Assembly (NCBI RefSeq): GCF_900182735.1
Contig: NZ_FXTU01000002.1
Coordinates: 186,001 to 250,000, forward strand
Direction of reading: 5' to 3'
DNA: 64,000 nt
Source of the DNA: Laceyella tengchongensis
GTDB lineage: Bacteria; Bacillota; Bacilli; Thermoactinomycetales; Thermoactinomycetaceae
Part shown: positions 35,696-44,256 of the stretch, in pieces
Position numbering within the stretch: position 1 is the first letter of the stretch
Layout of the letters: every line of letters begins with the position of its first letter
Notes under the pieces: generated by a model
The model's input: only the letters and a program-made list of their open reading frames with translations
The model's database searches: none
Told to the model about the DNA's origin: nothing
Program-made: the position numbers and the translations under genes

Positions 35696-36973
35696 TCAGA
35701 TCTCCCGCCAAGTAATTTCACCCTCGAGCAGGGTCAAAACCGGCCATCCTTTTACCTTCCAGCCAGCGAAGGGTGTGTTTCGCCCCAGTGACTTAAACGT
35801 GGTTGGGTCGATCTCCCGTTCCGCCTCCAGATCGATCACCGTTACATCTGCCGGTTTGCCGACAGCCAATTCTCCATACTGCAAACCGAAGATCTCAGCC
35901 GGTTTCCGCGTCATTTTGTCCACCAGCTCCGCCAGGGTCAACACCCCTTTTTCCACCAAATGCGTGTACAGGAGAGGGAAAGCCGTCTCCAAGCCGACGA
36001 TACCGAACGGCGCTTTCTCCATGTCCCACGCTTTCTCTTCACTGGTGTGGGGCGCATGGTCGGTAGCAATGATGTCGATCGTACCGTCTTTCAAGCCTTC
36101 AATCAGGGCCTGCCGGTCTTGCTTGGATCTGAGCGGCGGATTCATCTTCCACATCGCATTGGGTTCCGGTATATCTTCGTCACACAACAGCAAGTGATGG
36201 GGCGTCACTTCTGCCGTCACTTTTTGCCCACGCTGTTTCGCTTCCCGTACCAAGCGCACGGATTGCTCGGCGCTGATGTGGCACACATGGTAATGAACCC
36301 CAATGTCTTCCGCCAACAAGATGTCACGGCCGACATGGATCGCCTCCGCTTCGGAAGGGATGCCTTTCAAACCGTGCTTGGCAGCAAATACCCCCTGATG
36401 GACTGAGCCGCCTTTGGCCAGCGTGTCGTCTTCGCAATGAGCGACCACCGGCAACCCCAGACTGTGAGCGCGGCGCATCGCTTCTTTCATCATGCGGCTA
36501 CTTTGCACCCCGACTCCGTCATCCGTGACCGCAAACACGCCAGCTTCTTTCAACCCTTCCATGTCTGTCAACTCTTGGCCTAATTCTCGCACTGTGATCG
36601 CACCGTAGACGAGCACCCGCGCCAATCCAGCCTCTTGGGCACGGCTTAGCACTTGCCGCACCGTCTCCGGCGAATCGATCACCGGGCGGGTGTTCGGCAT
36701 GCAGGCAACCGTGGTGAAACCGCCTTTGGCCGCGGCCGCGCTACCCGTCGCAATCGTTTCCTTCCTCTCAAATCCGGGTTCACGAAAGTGAACGTGCATG
36801 TCGATCAATCCCGGCACGACCAATTTGCCGGCGACATCAATCACTTCCGCTTCTGGATCGGTCACATTCTCTGCTATCGTTTGAATCATGCCGTTTTCGA
36901 TCAGGATGTCGCGTTTATTTATCGTTCCCGTCTGCAGGTCGAGCAAATGACCGTTTTTGATGATCCGTTTCAT
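35696..36973 (-). CDS. pyrC: Dihydroorotase
   Basis: 425 residues from the ATG at 36973, which overlaps the pyrB stop (ATGA) and has GGAGGGGGAG upstream. Type I dihydroorotase, closing carbamoyl aspartate to dihydroorotate. Zinc site DMHVHFREPG (two His), later VVAHCEDD and HYHVCHIS supply further His ligands, and IATDHAPHTSEEK carries the catalytic Asp. An amidohydrolase fold with the beta-sandwich at both ends. Confidence 0.96.
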   Translation of the reverse strand: MKRIIKNGHLLDLQTGTINKRDILIENGMIQTIAENVTDPEAEVIDVAGKLVVPGLIDMHVHFREPGFERKETIATGSAAAAKGGFTTVACMPNTRPVIDSPETVRQVLSRAQEAGLARVLVYGAITVRELGQELTDMEGLKEAGVFAVTDDGVGVQSSRMMKEAMRRAHSLGLPVVAHCEDDTLAKGGSVHQGVFAAKHGLKGIPSEAEAIHVGRDILLAEDIGVHYHVCHISAEQSVRLVREAKQRGQKVTAEVTPHHLLLCDEDIPEPNAMWKMNPPLRSKQDRQALIEGLKDGTIDIIATDHAPHTSEEKAWDMEKAPFGIVGLETAFPLLYTHLVEKGVLTLAELVDKMTRKPAEIFGLQYGELAVGKPADVTVIDLEAEREIDPTTFKSLGRNTPFAGWKVKGWPVLTLLEGEITWREI

Positions 36974-37899
36974 GCTTTCTCCCCCTCCAGTGCGTGTTCC
37001 AGTACCGCCATGCGAATCCACACGCCGTTCGCTTTCTGTTCAAAAATTTTCGACCGCGGATGTTCAACCACTTCATCGGCCACTTCTACGCCTCGGTTAA
37101 ACGGGCCCGGATGCATGATGATCGCTTCGGGCTTCATCAAGCGAAGACGCTGAAGTGTCAACCCATATTGTTTATGGTAATCCTGCTTGGATGTGAACAA
37201 CTTTTCTTGATGCCGTTCCAGTTGTACCCTTAGCATCATGACCACATCCGCCGTCTGCAACGCTTCTTCAAACGGTACATAAGGAGCCTCTTGTTCACAG
37301 TCGCGGTCGCGCATCGCTTGCGGGCCGCTCAAGATCACATGGGCGCCGAACCGCTTCAAACTCCACATATTGGAGTGCACTACACGGCTGTGGGCGATGT
37401 CCCCCACAATCGCCACCGTCTTGCCGGACAAGTCGCCGAAATGTTTGAGCATCGTGTACAAATCCAACAGCGCTTGGGTGGGATGGGCCCAATGACCCGC
37501 GCCAGCATTTAGGATTTTGCAACCCACTTCTTGCCTTGCCAAAGCTTTTACTTGCTCCGGATCGGAGTGCCGAATGACGGCCACTTCCACCCCAAGGCTC
37601 GCTAAGGTTTTGACGGTGTCGTACAGGGATTCTCCCTTGGCGGTGCTAGAAACGTCAGGGGTGAAGTTCACCACTTCCATTCCCAGCTTTTTCTCAGCCA
37701 CTTCAAAAGAAAACCGTGTGCGGGTGCTGGGCTCAAAGAACAAATTAGCTGCGAACCGGCCGCGGTATGGCCCCATGCCCGGACGCCAATTTTCTTCCCA
37801 ATACCGGGCGCGAGCCAAAATGGCTTTCAACTCATTCAGGGTGAGCTGGCTCGTATCCAGCAAATGTTCCCGTTTCCACTCCTGCGTCATCAACGCCAT
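36970..37899 (-). CDS. pyrB: Aspartate carbamoyltransferase catalytic subunit
   Basis: 309 residues. Condenses carbamoyl phosphate with aspartate. Carbamoyl-phosphate loop FFEPSTRTRFSFE, then KGESLYDTV, HPTQALLDLYT and HPGPFNRGVE are all canonical. No pyrI regulatory subunit is present, as in Bacillus. GAGGGAG ribosome site. Between pyrP and pyrB there are only 62 bases and no attenuator, unlike B. subtilis, which has a third PyrR-dependent one there. Confidence 0.97.
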   Translation of the reverse strand: MALMTQEWKREHLLDTSQLTLNELKAILARARYWEENWRPGMGPYRGRFAANLFFEPSTRTRFSFEVAEKKLGMEVVNFTPDVSSTAKGESLYDTVKTLASLGVEVAVIRHSDPEQVKALARQEVGCKILNAGAGHWAHPTQALLDLYTMLKHFGDLSGKTVAIVGDIAHSRVVHSNMWSLKRFGAHVILSGPQAMRDRDCEQEAPYVPFEEALQTADVVMMLRVQLERHQEKLFTSKQDYHKQYGLTLQRLRLMKPEAIIMHPGPFNRGVEVADEVVEHPRSKIFEQKANGVWIRMAVLEHALEGEKA

Positions 37900-37961
37900 C
37901 TGATCTCCCTCTTTCTATCAATGTGGCGGGTAGCGAACGCCCCCAACTTGTAATCACGCAT

Positions 37962-39329
37962 TTAAGCTACTTCCGCTTCTTGCGCACCCGCTTGCCTTTG
38001 TTGCCGCGGCAAGATTGCGTTGAGCACAATCCCTACCACTGTTGCGAGCGCCATCCCTTCCAACTCCAGATGGATGTCGGCGAAGCGCAGAACCGCACCG
38101 CCAATGCCAATCACCAGTACTACCGCTGCGATGACCAGGTTGCGCCGTTCTCCCAGGTCGATCCGGTGCTCAATCAGCATGCGCAAGCCCGCTGAGGCAA
38201 TGATGCCGAACAAGAGGATCGATACACCACCCATAACCGGGGTGGGGATGGTTTGGATGAGCGCGGACAATTTCCCAATGAAGGCAAAGCTCATAGCCAG
38301 CACCGCCGCGCCCCCGATCACCCAGACACTAAACACGCGAGTGATCGCCATGACACCGATATTCTCCCCATAAGTCGTGGAGGGGGGACCACCAATCAAA
38401 GCCGCCGCACTCACCGCAATGCCATCGCCCAACAGGGAGCGGTGCAAACCGGGATCGCGAGTCAAGTCCCGTTCCATAATGTTCCCTGTCACAATCAGGT
38501 GCCCGATATGTTCCGCCAGCACTACCAGCGTAACCGGCAGCATCACCAACACCGCATGCCAGGATACAACTGGCTTGGTGAATTCCGGTACCGCAAACCA
38601 CGCTGTTTCTTTCACAGGCGTAAAGTCGACCATGCCCACCGCGATGGCGATCAGGTACCCCCCGATCACCCCGGCCAAGATGGGGATGATGTTGAGGAAT
38701 CCCCTGCCATACATGCTGGTAACAATGGCGATGGCCAAGGTGGCCAAAGCCACCAAAAAGTTCTCCAGCGAGTAGGTGTGAACCGTCACCGTGCCCTGCT
38801 CCGGGTCAACAGCTTTGATCGTGCCTTGGATGTTCTGCCATTCTTGCGCCGTTTGCGGCATGGCTTGGATCACATCTTTTTGGCTAGCCATATCAACCGC
38901 GGTGCCAGCGAGGGCTAGTCCGATCACGATGACCACCGAACCGATCACCACCGGTGGCAACAGATGGTCAAGCCACTTGATGCCAAACTTGTAGACGACC
39001 AGCGCAACCACCCCGTACATAATCCCGATCGCAAAACAGCCGAACAACGCTTCCCCCATGTTCTTGCCACCTTGCGAGACCGTTAGGATGGGAACGATGA
39101 AAGCAAATGAAGAACCGAGATAAGCCGGTATTTTCCCTCTGGTCACAATCATGTAGGCAAGCGTCCCCACTCCGCTCGTAAAGAGGGCGACCGCCGGGTT
39201 CATCCCAGTCAACAGCGGCACCAGCACCGTCGCTCCAAACATGGCGAACAAATGTTGAAAACTGAGCATGATCCACTCATGCCACGCGGGACGTTCATGC
39301 ACATCCATTCGTATCTTCTTGTCTTTCAT
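37962..39329 (-). CDS. pyrP: Uracil permease
   Basis: 455 residues from the ATG at 39329, which has AAGGAG nine bases upstream; longer in-frame readings run back into the attenuator hairpin. NCS2/UraA-type transporter with about 14 helices; it contains the Q-H-L-F-A-M-F-G start of helix 1, TYGENIGVMAITRV and PTPVMGGVSILLFG. Imports uracil with protons. First structural gene of the operon after pyrR. Confidence 0.95.
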   Translation of the reverse strand: MKDKKIRMDVHERPAWHEWIMLSFQHLFAMFGATVLVPLLTGMNPAVALFTSGVGTLAYMIVTRGKIPAYLGSSFAFIVPILTVSQGGKNMGEALFGCFAIGIMYGVVALVVYKFGIKWLDHLLPPVVIGSVVIVIGLALAGTAVDMASQKDVIQAMPQTAQEWQNIQGTIKAVDPEQGTVTVHTYSLENFLVALATLAIAIVTSMYGRGFLNIIPILAGVIGGYLIAIAVGMVDFTPVKETAWFAVPEFTKPVVSWHAVLVMLPVTLVVLAEHIGHLIVTGNIMERDLTRDPGLHRSLLGDGIAVSAAALIGGPPSTTYGENIGVMAITRVFSVWVIGGAAVLAMSFAFIGKLSALIQTIPTPVMGGVSILLFGIIASAGLRMLIEHRIDLGERRNLVIAAVVLVIGIGGAVLRFADIHLELEGMALATVVGIVLNAILPRQQRQAGAQEAEVA

Positions 39330-39353
39330 CTCACTCAACTCCTTTTCCAGTCC

Positions 39354-39451
39354 CATAAAAAAAGCGCCTCTTTCGCCCGCATGGCAAAGAGACGCAGCAT
39401 ACCTGTAATGACAGCGCAATTCCGCGTTCCCTTTGCCGGCCTCACGGGACC
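39354..39451 (-). promoter_or_regulatory. PyrR-dependent attenuator in the pyrR-pyrP gap
   Basis: A PyrR-binding-loop match, GGTCCCGTGAGGCC on the minus strand (39451-39438), fits the consensus ARUCCNGNGAGGYU at most positions. Downstream a GC stem (39364-39378 with 39383-39395) is followed by seven T (39363-39357), forming an intrinsic terminator 28 bases before pyrP. PyrR with UMP would favour termination. Confidence 0.85.
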
Positions 39452-39469
39452 GAGTTAAAAGGGACTTAC

Positions 39470-40006
39470 TTATCGATTTGTAATGCTTACCCGATCTTCT
39501 CCTTGATCCACTTCACTTAAGTAGACGGATACCAACTCCGTGCGAGAAGTAGGCACGTTTTTGCCGACGTAATCGGGACGGATTGGCAGCTCGCGATGTC
39601 CGCGATCCACCAGCACCGCCAGCTGGATCATCTGCGGCCGGCCCCGGTCGATCAAGGCATCCATCGCCGCCCGCACGGTGCGCCCCGTGTAGAGCACATC
39701 ATCCACCAAAATCACTTTTTTGCCAGTGATGTCCGGCACATCCGTCTCTTTCACTTGAGGATGCTCATGCTTTTCAGTGAGATCATCCCGGTACAAGGTG
39801 ATGTCCAATTCACCGATCGGCATCGTTTTTCCTTCAATGTGGTGAATCCGTTCCGCCAAACGCTGGGCGAGATTCGCTCCTCTTGTCTTGATGCCGACCA
39901 AGATGCAATGGTCAATGCCCTTGTTGCGTTCCAAGATCTCGTGGGCAATCCGGGTTAGCGCCCTGCGAATCGCCGCTTCATCCAGAATCACTTTTTCTTT
40001 TTCCAA
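39470..40006 (-). CDS. pyrR: Pyrimidine operon attenuation protein PyrR
   Basis: 178 residues from a TTG at 40006 with GAGGGGG eight bases upstream; this aligns with the B. subtilis start (KVILDEAAIRRALTRIAHE), while the ATG at 40027 adds seven residues. PRPP motif VILVDDVLYTGRTVRAAMD. RNA-binding attenuation protein with weak uracil phosphoribosyltransferase activity; it binds UMP or UTP and stabilises the anti-antiterminator in pyr mRNA. Regulates both attenuators seen here. Confidence 0.95.
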   Translation of the reverse strand: MEKEKVILDEAAIRRALTRIAHEILERNKGIDHCILVGIKTRGANLAQRLAERIHHIEGKTMPIGELDITLYRDDLTEKHEHPQVKETDVPDITGKKVILVDDVLYTGRTVRAAMDALIDRGRPQMIQLAVLVDRGHRELPIRPDYVGKNVPTSRTELVSVYLSEVDQGEDRVSITNR

Positions 40007-40044
40007 TCCGGTTTCCCCCTCTTTCATCTGACCTTACAGGGCAC

Positions 40045-40140
40045 AAAAAAAGCTTCTTGGCCATCGCTGGACAAGAAGCACTGGAAGACATACTGCACCC
40101 ATATTAAACCGTGCCCTTGCCAGCCTCTCTGGACTGGATT
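40045..40140 (-). promoter_or_regulatory. PyrR-dependent attenuator upstream of pyrR
   Basis: AGTCCAGAGAGGCT on the minus strand (40135-40122) matches the PyrR binding-loop consensus exactly. The terminator stem GCTTCTTG.../...CAAGAAGC (40052-40059 with 40072-40079) is followed by seven T (40051-40045). It controls entry into the whole pyr operon. Confidence 0.92.
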
Positions 40141-40205
40141 TAAAGGTTCCCTTCGCTTAGATGTATTATGCATCAGTTGGAAGCGGTTGTCAACAGAAAA
40201 TGGTT

Positions 40206-41144
40206 CTATTTCATCTTTAATGTGAGAATTAAATTTTCCATATCCGCTGGAAGTTCTGCTTCGACGCGAATCCGTTCGCCTGTCCGGGGATGGGTGAAAC
40301 CGATCACCTTGGCGTGTAGCGCCTGCCCCGTAATCGGATGGTTGTTCTTCTTCGGTCCATAAACAGGGTCGCCGATAAGCGGGTAACCGATGTACTTCAT
40401 GTGGACGCGAATCTGGTGCGTTCTCCCCGTTTCCAGGCGGCACTCCACTAATGAAGCATTTTTCAGCCGTTCCAGCACAGTGAAATGCGTGACGGCTTGC
40501 TTGCTGTTTTTATGGATGACCGTCATCCGCTGGCGATGGTTAGGATCACGTCCCAACGGGGCGTCTACTGTGCCATGCTCATGCGGGATCACCCCGTGCA
40601 CCACAGCGACATACACCCGTTCAACAGAGTGTTCCTTCAACTGCTCCACCAAGGACTGATGAGCCAAATCAGTTTTAGCCACCATCAACAGCCCAGAGGT
40701 GTCTTTGTCGATCCGATGGACAATGCCAGGGCGAGCCACCCCGCCAATGCCGGACAGCTCTCCCTTGCAATGGGCCAACAATGCGTTAACCAGTGTCCCC
40801 GTCTCGTTCCCAGCTCCAGGATGAACCACCATGCCGCGCGGCTTGTTGACCACAATCACATCTTGATCCTCATAACGGATATCCAGCGGGATCGCTTCCG
40901 CGGCCACCTCCAATTCCGCGATGGGCGGTTCATCGAACACAACCTGATCGCCCTGCTTCAAACGGTAATTGCTTTTCTTCACTTGCCCGTTTACTCGGAC
41001 AAACCCGTCGCGGATCCAGTCTTGCACCCGCGCCCGGGACCACTCCTCATGAAAAGACGGCAGGAACTTATCCAGCCGCTCCCCTTCATATTCCTCTGTG
41101 ACTTCCCATTCGTGGCGCTCCACGATGTCCATTGTTTCTGCCAT
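40206..41144 (-). CDS. RluA-family 23S rRNA pseudouridine synthase (RluD/YlyB type)
   Basis: 312 residues. N-terminal S4 RNA-binding domain (about 20-80), then the pseudouridine synthase fold with HRIDKDTSGLL, catalytic D146. RluD-type enzymes modify helix 69 of 23S rRNA; B. subtilis YlyB sits in the same place between lspA and pyrR. Starts directly after the lspA stop, with no gap. Downstream is the pyr attenuator, with no separate terminator seen, so some read-through into pyrR is possible. Confidence 0.94.
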   Translation of the reverse strand: MAETMDIVERHEWEVTEEYEGERLDKFLPSFHEEWSRARVQDWIRDGFVRVNGQVKKSNYRLKQGDQVVFDEPPIAELEVAAEAIPLDIRYEDQDVIVVNKPRGMVVHPGAGNETGTLVNALLAHCKGELSGIGGVARPGIVHRIDKDTSGLLMVAKTDLAHQSLVEQLKEHSVERVYVAVVHGVIPHEHGTVDAPLGRDPNHRQRMTVIHKNSKQAVTHFTVLERLKNASLVECRLETGRTHQIRVHMKYIGYPLIGDPVYGPKKNNHPITGQALHAKVIGFTHPRTGERIRVEAELPADMENLILTLKMK

Positions 41145-41630
41145 TTAAGAGTCCCTCGCTTCAGACAACGATTCATTCGGTTCAACCGTGGGGCTGATCA
41201 AAGTGAGGATGATCAACACGATCACACCGACCACAATCGCTGAATCGGCAACATTAAATATAGGAAATTGATAAGAGCCGAATTGGAAATGCAAAAAGTC
41301 GACCACTTCCCCACTCCGCAACCGATCGATCAAGTTGCCGATCGCTCCTCCCAATATTAAGGAAAACGAAAAGGACATGATTGGACGCTCATGTTTCAGT
41401 TGCCATAAATAATACAGCACAAAACCGATCACGATAAAGGTGATGATAATAAATAGCCACTGCTTGTTTTGCAAAATCCCAAACGCCGCTCCGCGATTGC
41501 GGTGCGAGGTGATGTAAAAAAAGCCTTGGAGCACCGGAATCGATTCATACAAGCTCATATTGTGAACCACTAACCACTTTGTCCATTGGTCCAAAATCAA
41601 AATGCCGAGTGAGGTAAAAAAATATCTCAA
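41145..41630 (-). CDS. lspA: Signal peptidase II (lipoprotein signal peptidase)
   Basis: 161 residues, four membrane helices. Aspartic protease that cleaves lipoprotein signal peptides before the lipidated Cys. Conserved motifs NRGAAFG (45-51), NLIDR with D102 and NVADSAI with D129, the same catalytic pair and numbering as in B. subtilis. The start is a TTG with an AGGAGGAAG ribosome site. Immediately upstream of rluD. Confidence 0.96.
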   Translation of the reverse strand: MRYFFTSLGILILDQWTKWLVVHNMSLYESIPVLQGFFYITSHRNRGAAFGILQNKQWLFIIITFIVIGFVLYYLWQLKHERPIMSFSFSLILGGAIGNLIDRLRSGEVVDFLHFQFGSYQFPIFNVADSAIVVGVIVLIILTLISPTVEPNESLSEARDS

Positions 41631-41723
41631 CTGTCTTCCTCCTGTCTCCCACAGTCGAACAGTTTCCTTTTTCCATCTGATTGTAGCACAGGGTAATCTG
41701 TCCGAACAAGTTGAGACAGCCTT

Positions 41724-42428
41724 TTAACCGATAAAGTCTTGGTCTAGGTCACGCAAGGTTTCTTCCCGATCTTTTTGGCGGTATGCCTGGTTGTGAGTGA
41801 TATCGGTGATTTCGGCTGAGTTCCCATCTATATCGGTGATCGCAAAGCCTTCGACCAAGTCGATGTACCCGCGCTGTTCATTGTGATCGACCGTCAATTC
41901 GTTGTAACTGCGGGCTTCTGCAAAAAAATCCGGCGGATTAGACGTCCCATACTGTTCCACTTCCTGCCAAGCATCTTCACCATCATAAAAATTGTAGTCG
42001 CTTTCGTCGTGATTGTGATGTCCTGGTTGCACCACCTGTTCTTCAACCGGACGGTTAGCAGAGATGTGGGGATGTGGACGGTGTTCAACACAATACTCAG
42101 CTGTCGGCATCGCTTCCAGTCGTTCAAACGGAATTTCTTGACCACATTGTTTGCAAATTCCGTACGTACCCTGTTCCATCCGGTTGAGCGCCGCTTCAAT
42201 CTCTTGCAGATGCCGCTCATCCGCTTCATTCAATGCCAAATCCTTGCCACGCTCAAACATTTCCGTTCCCAAATCGGCGGGATGGTTATCGTAGCCAGAC
42301 AATTCTCCCACTGAGGCGTTCATCCCCGTTGCCATGCCATAGTTGTCATTGTGCGCCACCCGCTCTTCGATTTCTTGCTTCTCTTGTAGCAATTGTTGCC
42401 GCAATAGGCCCAACTGTTGCCCGTTCAT
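41724..42428 (-). CDS. TraR/DksA zinc-finger protein, YlyA/YteA type
   Basis: 234 residues from the ATG at 42428, which has GGGAGG seven bases upstream. An N-terminal coiled coil (about 1-85) precedes a zinc finger with ligands C92, C95, C113 and H116 (ICKQC and YCVEH). A long acidic, aromatic tail follows (120-234). DksA-like proteins bind the secondary channel of RNA polymerase. The position beside lspA is that of B. subtilis ylyA, while the length and tail also match the yteA sporulation group. Divergent from a permease. Confidence 0.85.
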   Translation of the reverse strand: MNGQQLGLLRQQLLQEKQEIEERVAHNDNYGMATGMNASVGELSGYDNHPADLGTEMFERGKDLALNEADERHLQEIEAALNRMEQGTYGICKQCGQEIPFERLEAMPTAEYCVEHRPHPHISANRPVEEQVVQPGHHNHDESDYNFYDGEDAWQEVEQYGTSNPPDFFAEARSYNELTVDHNEQRGYIDLVEGFAITDIDGNSAEITDITHNQAYRQKDREETLRDLDQDFIG

Positions 42429-42582
42429 ATTCATGCCTCCCATCAAGTCAACTTGCTTACTGTTTATGCTGTCCCGAGTCGGTTCGATTTCCTCTGGAAA
42501 TGGGAGGATGGAAAGAGAAAATGAGGCGGGCGAGCAACAATCGCCATCGCTACCGCTTATGTTTTTTCTAGATATTAGATTA

Positions 42583-42610
42583 TTTGCAATTAACTTGATT
42601 TTAATTATAC
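42583..42610 (+). promoter_or_regulatory. Sigma-A-like promoter of the second permease
   Basis: TTGCAA (42583-42588), a 16-bp spacer and TATACC (42605-42610), about 60 bases before the permease ATG in an AT-rich divergent region. Confidence 0.4.
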
Positions 42611-42672
42611 CCTTCCCAAAACACTTTATTGCTGTTATGCTTTTAGGCAATGAAGCGAAAGGGTGGACAAAC

Positions 42673-44022
42673 ATGGGCAATCAATTGAAAAAACAACTAC
42701 TGCCCCGACACGTACAAATGATGGCGCTAGGTGGTGCCATCGGTACAGGCATCTTTCAAGGCAGTTCGGAAACCATCTCCGCCGCCGGCCCCGGGGTTAT
42801 CATCTCTTATCTGGCTGCTGGAGGCCTCCTCTTCATCGTCATGAGCGCCTTGGCTGAAATGGGGATGGCTATTCCCGGCGTCGATTTGCGCGGATTTATC
42901 CACCGTGCTTTTGGTTACCGGACTTCCTTCGTCGTCGGTTGGCTCTACTTTTTTCTCTGGATCATCGTGATGGCGCTGGAAATTGTTGCAGCCGGCACCT
43001 TTTTGCATTATTGGTTTTCCAATGTTCCCGTTTGGGCGCTCAGCTTGTTTTCCGCACTCTTTGTCATTTTCATCAATTTGTTTAGCGTGCGCTTATACGG
43101 AGAAATCGAGTTTTGGCTTACGGGTATCAAAGTGGTCACGTTGGTTGTCTTCATTTTGTTGAGCGCCGCGCTGATCCTGGGCCTCATCCCTGTTGCCGAT
43201 CCGCCATCGGCAAGCAATCTGACGGCTCACGGCGGGTTTATTCCGCTCGGCTGGATGGGCGTAATTTCGTCGTTGTTGATCGTGATCTTTTCCTATGGTG
43301 GCACCGAACTAGTCGGGCTCTCCATCACCGAAATGAAAGACGCCGACCACACACTTCCCAAAGTGATGCAAGGCGTCATCTATCGCATTTGCCTCTTTTA
43401 CGCCTTGCCAATCTTGTTGATCACCATGCTGGTTCCATGGGATCAAGTGGGCTCACAAGCCAGCCCGTTTGTGCAAGTGCTCTCCGCGGTAGGGCTTAAA
43501 GGAGTAGCCCATGTGATGAACTTCATCATGTTGACTGCCGTTATCTCCGCAGCCAACTCAGGCATGTACGCGACCTCGCGCATGATCTATTCTTTGGCGA
43601 GGGGTGGGGAAGCCCCAGCGCTGTTTACCCGCACCAGTCAGACAGGGGTGCCCGTATTCGGGCTGATGATCAGCGGCGTCGGCCTTTTGTTGGGCGCTTT
43701 CGCGGCCTTCATCGCCAAAGACTCTGTCTTTCAATATCTGATGGGCATTCCCGGGCTGACAGTCTTGCTCATTTGGATCTTGATCTGCCTAGCCCAACTC
43801 AAGTTACGTCCCACATATGACGGACAATTGAAATACCGTGTCGCATTCTTCCCTTATTTGACTAGGCTGACTGTGCTGATTTTGCTCGTCATCTTCGGCT
43901 TCATTCTGGCCGATCCGAAAAATCTGATCAACAATGCCGTCTATCTCAGCGTGGTGGCTGTGCTGACGCTGGCCTCCTTGTTTATCAGGCCAAAAACGGC
44001 ATCGCAAACGGTCCGTTCATAA
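42673..44022 (+). CDS. Amino acid permease, AAP subgroup of the APC family
   Basis: 449 residues from the ATG at 42673, with AAAGGGTGG upstream. Twelve membrane helices. N-terminus HVQMMALGGAIGTGIFQGS is the signature of the amino acid/polyamine AAP group (GabP, RocE, HutM relatives), together with YGGTELVGLSITEMKDAD in helix 6. The substrate cannot be named. It is the only plus-strand gene between 30 and 64 kb and separates ileS from the ylyA-type gene, which are adjacent in B. subtilis, so it looks inserted. Confidence 0.88.
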   Translation: MGNQLKKQLLPRHVQMMALGGAIGTGIFQGSSETISAAGPGVIISYLAAGGLLFIVMSALAEMGMAIPGVDLRGFIHRAFGYRTSFVVGWLYFFLWIIVMALEIVAAGTFLHYWFSNVPVWALSLFSALFVIFINLFSVRLYGEIEFWLTGIKVVTLVVFILLSAALILGLIPVADPPSASNLTAHGGFIPLGWMGVISSLLIVIFSYGGTELVGLSITEMKDADHTLPKVMQGVIYRICLFYALPILLITMLVPWDQVGSQASPFVQVLSAVGLKGVAHVMNFIMLTAVISAANSGMYATSRMIYSLARGGEAPALFTRTSQTGVPVFGLMISGVGLLLGAFAAFIAKDSVFQYLMGIPGLTVLLIWILICLAQLKLRPTYDGQLKYRVAFFPYLTRLTVLILLVIFGFILADPKNLINNAVYLSVVAVLTLASLFIRPKTASQTVRS

Positions 44023-44029
44023 CAAGAGC

Positions 44030-44063
44030 AAAGACGCATCCCCGCCGTGGGGATGCGTCTTTT
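44030..44063 (+). terminator. Terminator of the second permease
   Basis: 14-bp stem (44030-44043 with 44049-44062) and a five-base loop, ending in TTTT, eight bases after the stop codon. Confidence 0.9.
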
Positions 44064-44154
44064 GATTGCTTCTACCTCGTCGGGGCATACCCCGCCAACT
44101 GCTTCTTCACGCTTTTGATTGCCATCTCAACTTACCATACCCTTAAGATTTCTG

Positions 44155-44189
44155 CGCAAAAAAAGACCCCATGTTCTTATGGGGTCTTT
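44155..44189 (-). terminator. Terminator of ileS
   Basis: 11-bp stem (44162-44172 with 44179-44189), followed on the minus strand by seven T. It lies about 67 bases after the ileS stop. Confidence 0.88.
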
Positions 44190-44256
44190 CATTCGTTGAC
44201 AAAATCCTGCTTAGCCTCCATTCTTAAACTCCTAGAATGCGTGAGGCTAGCATATT

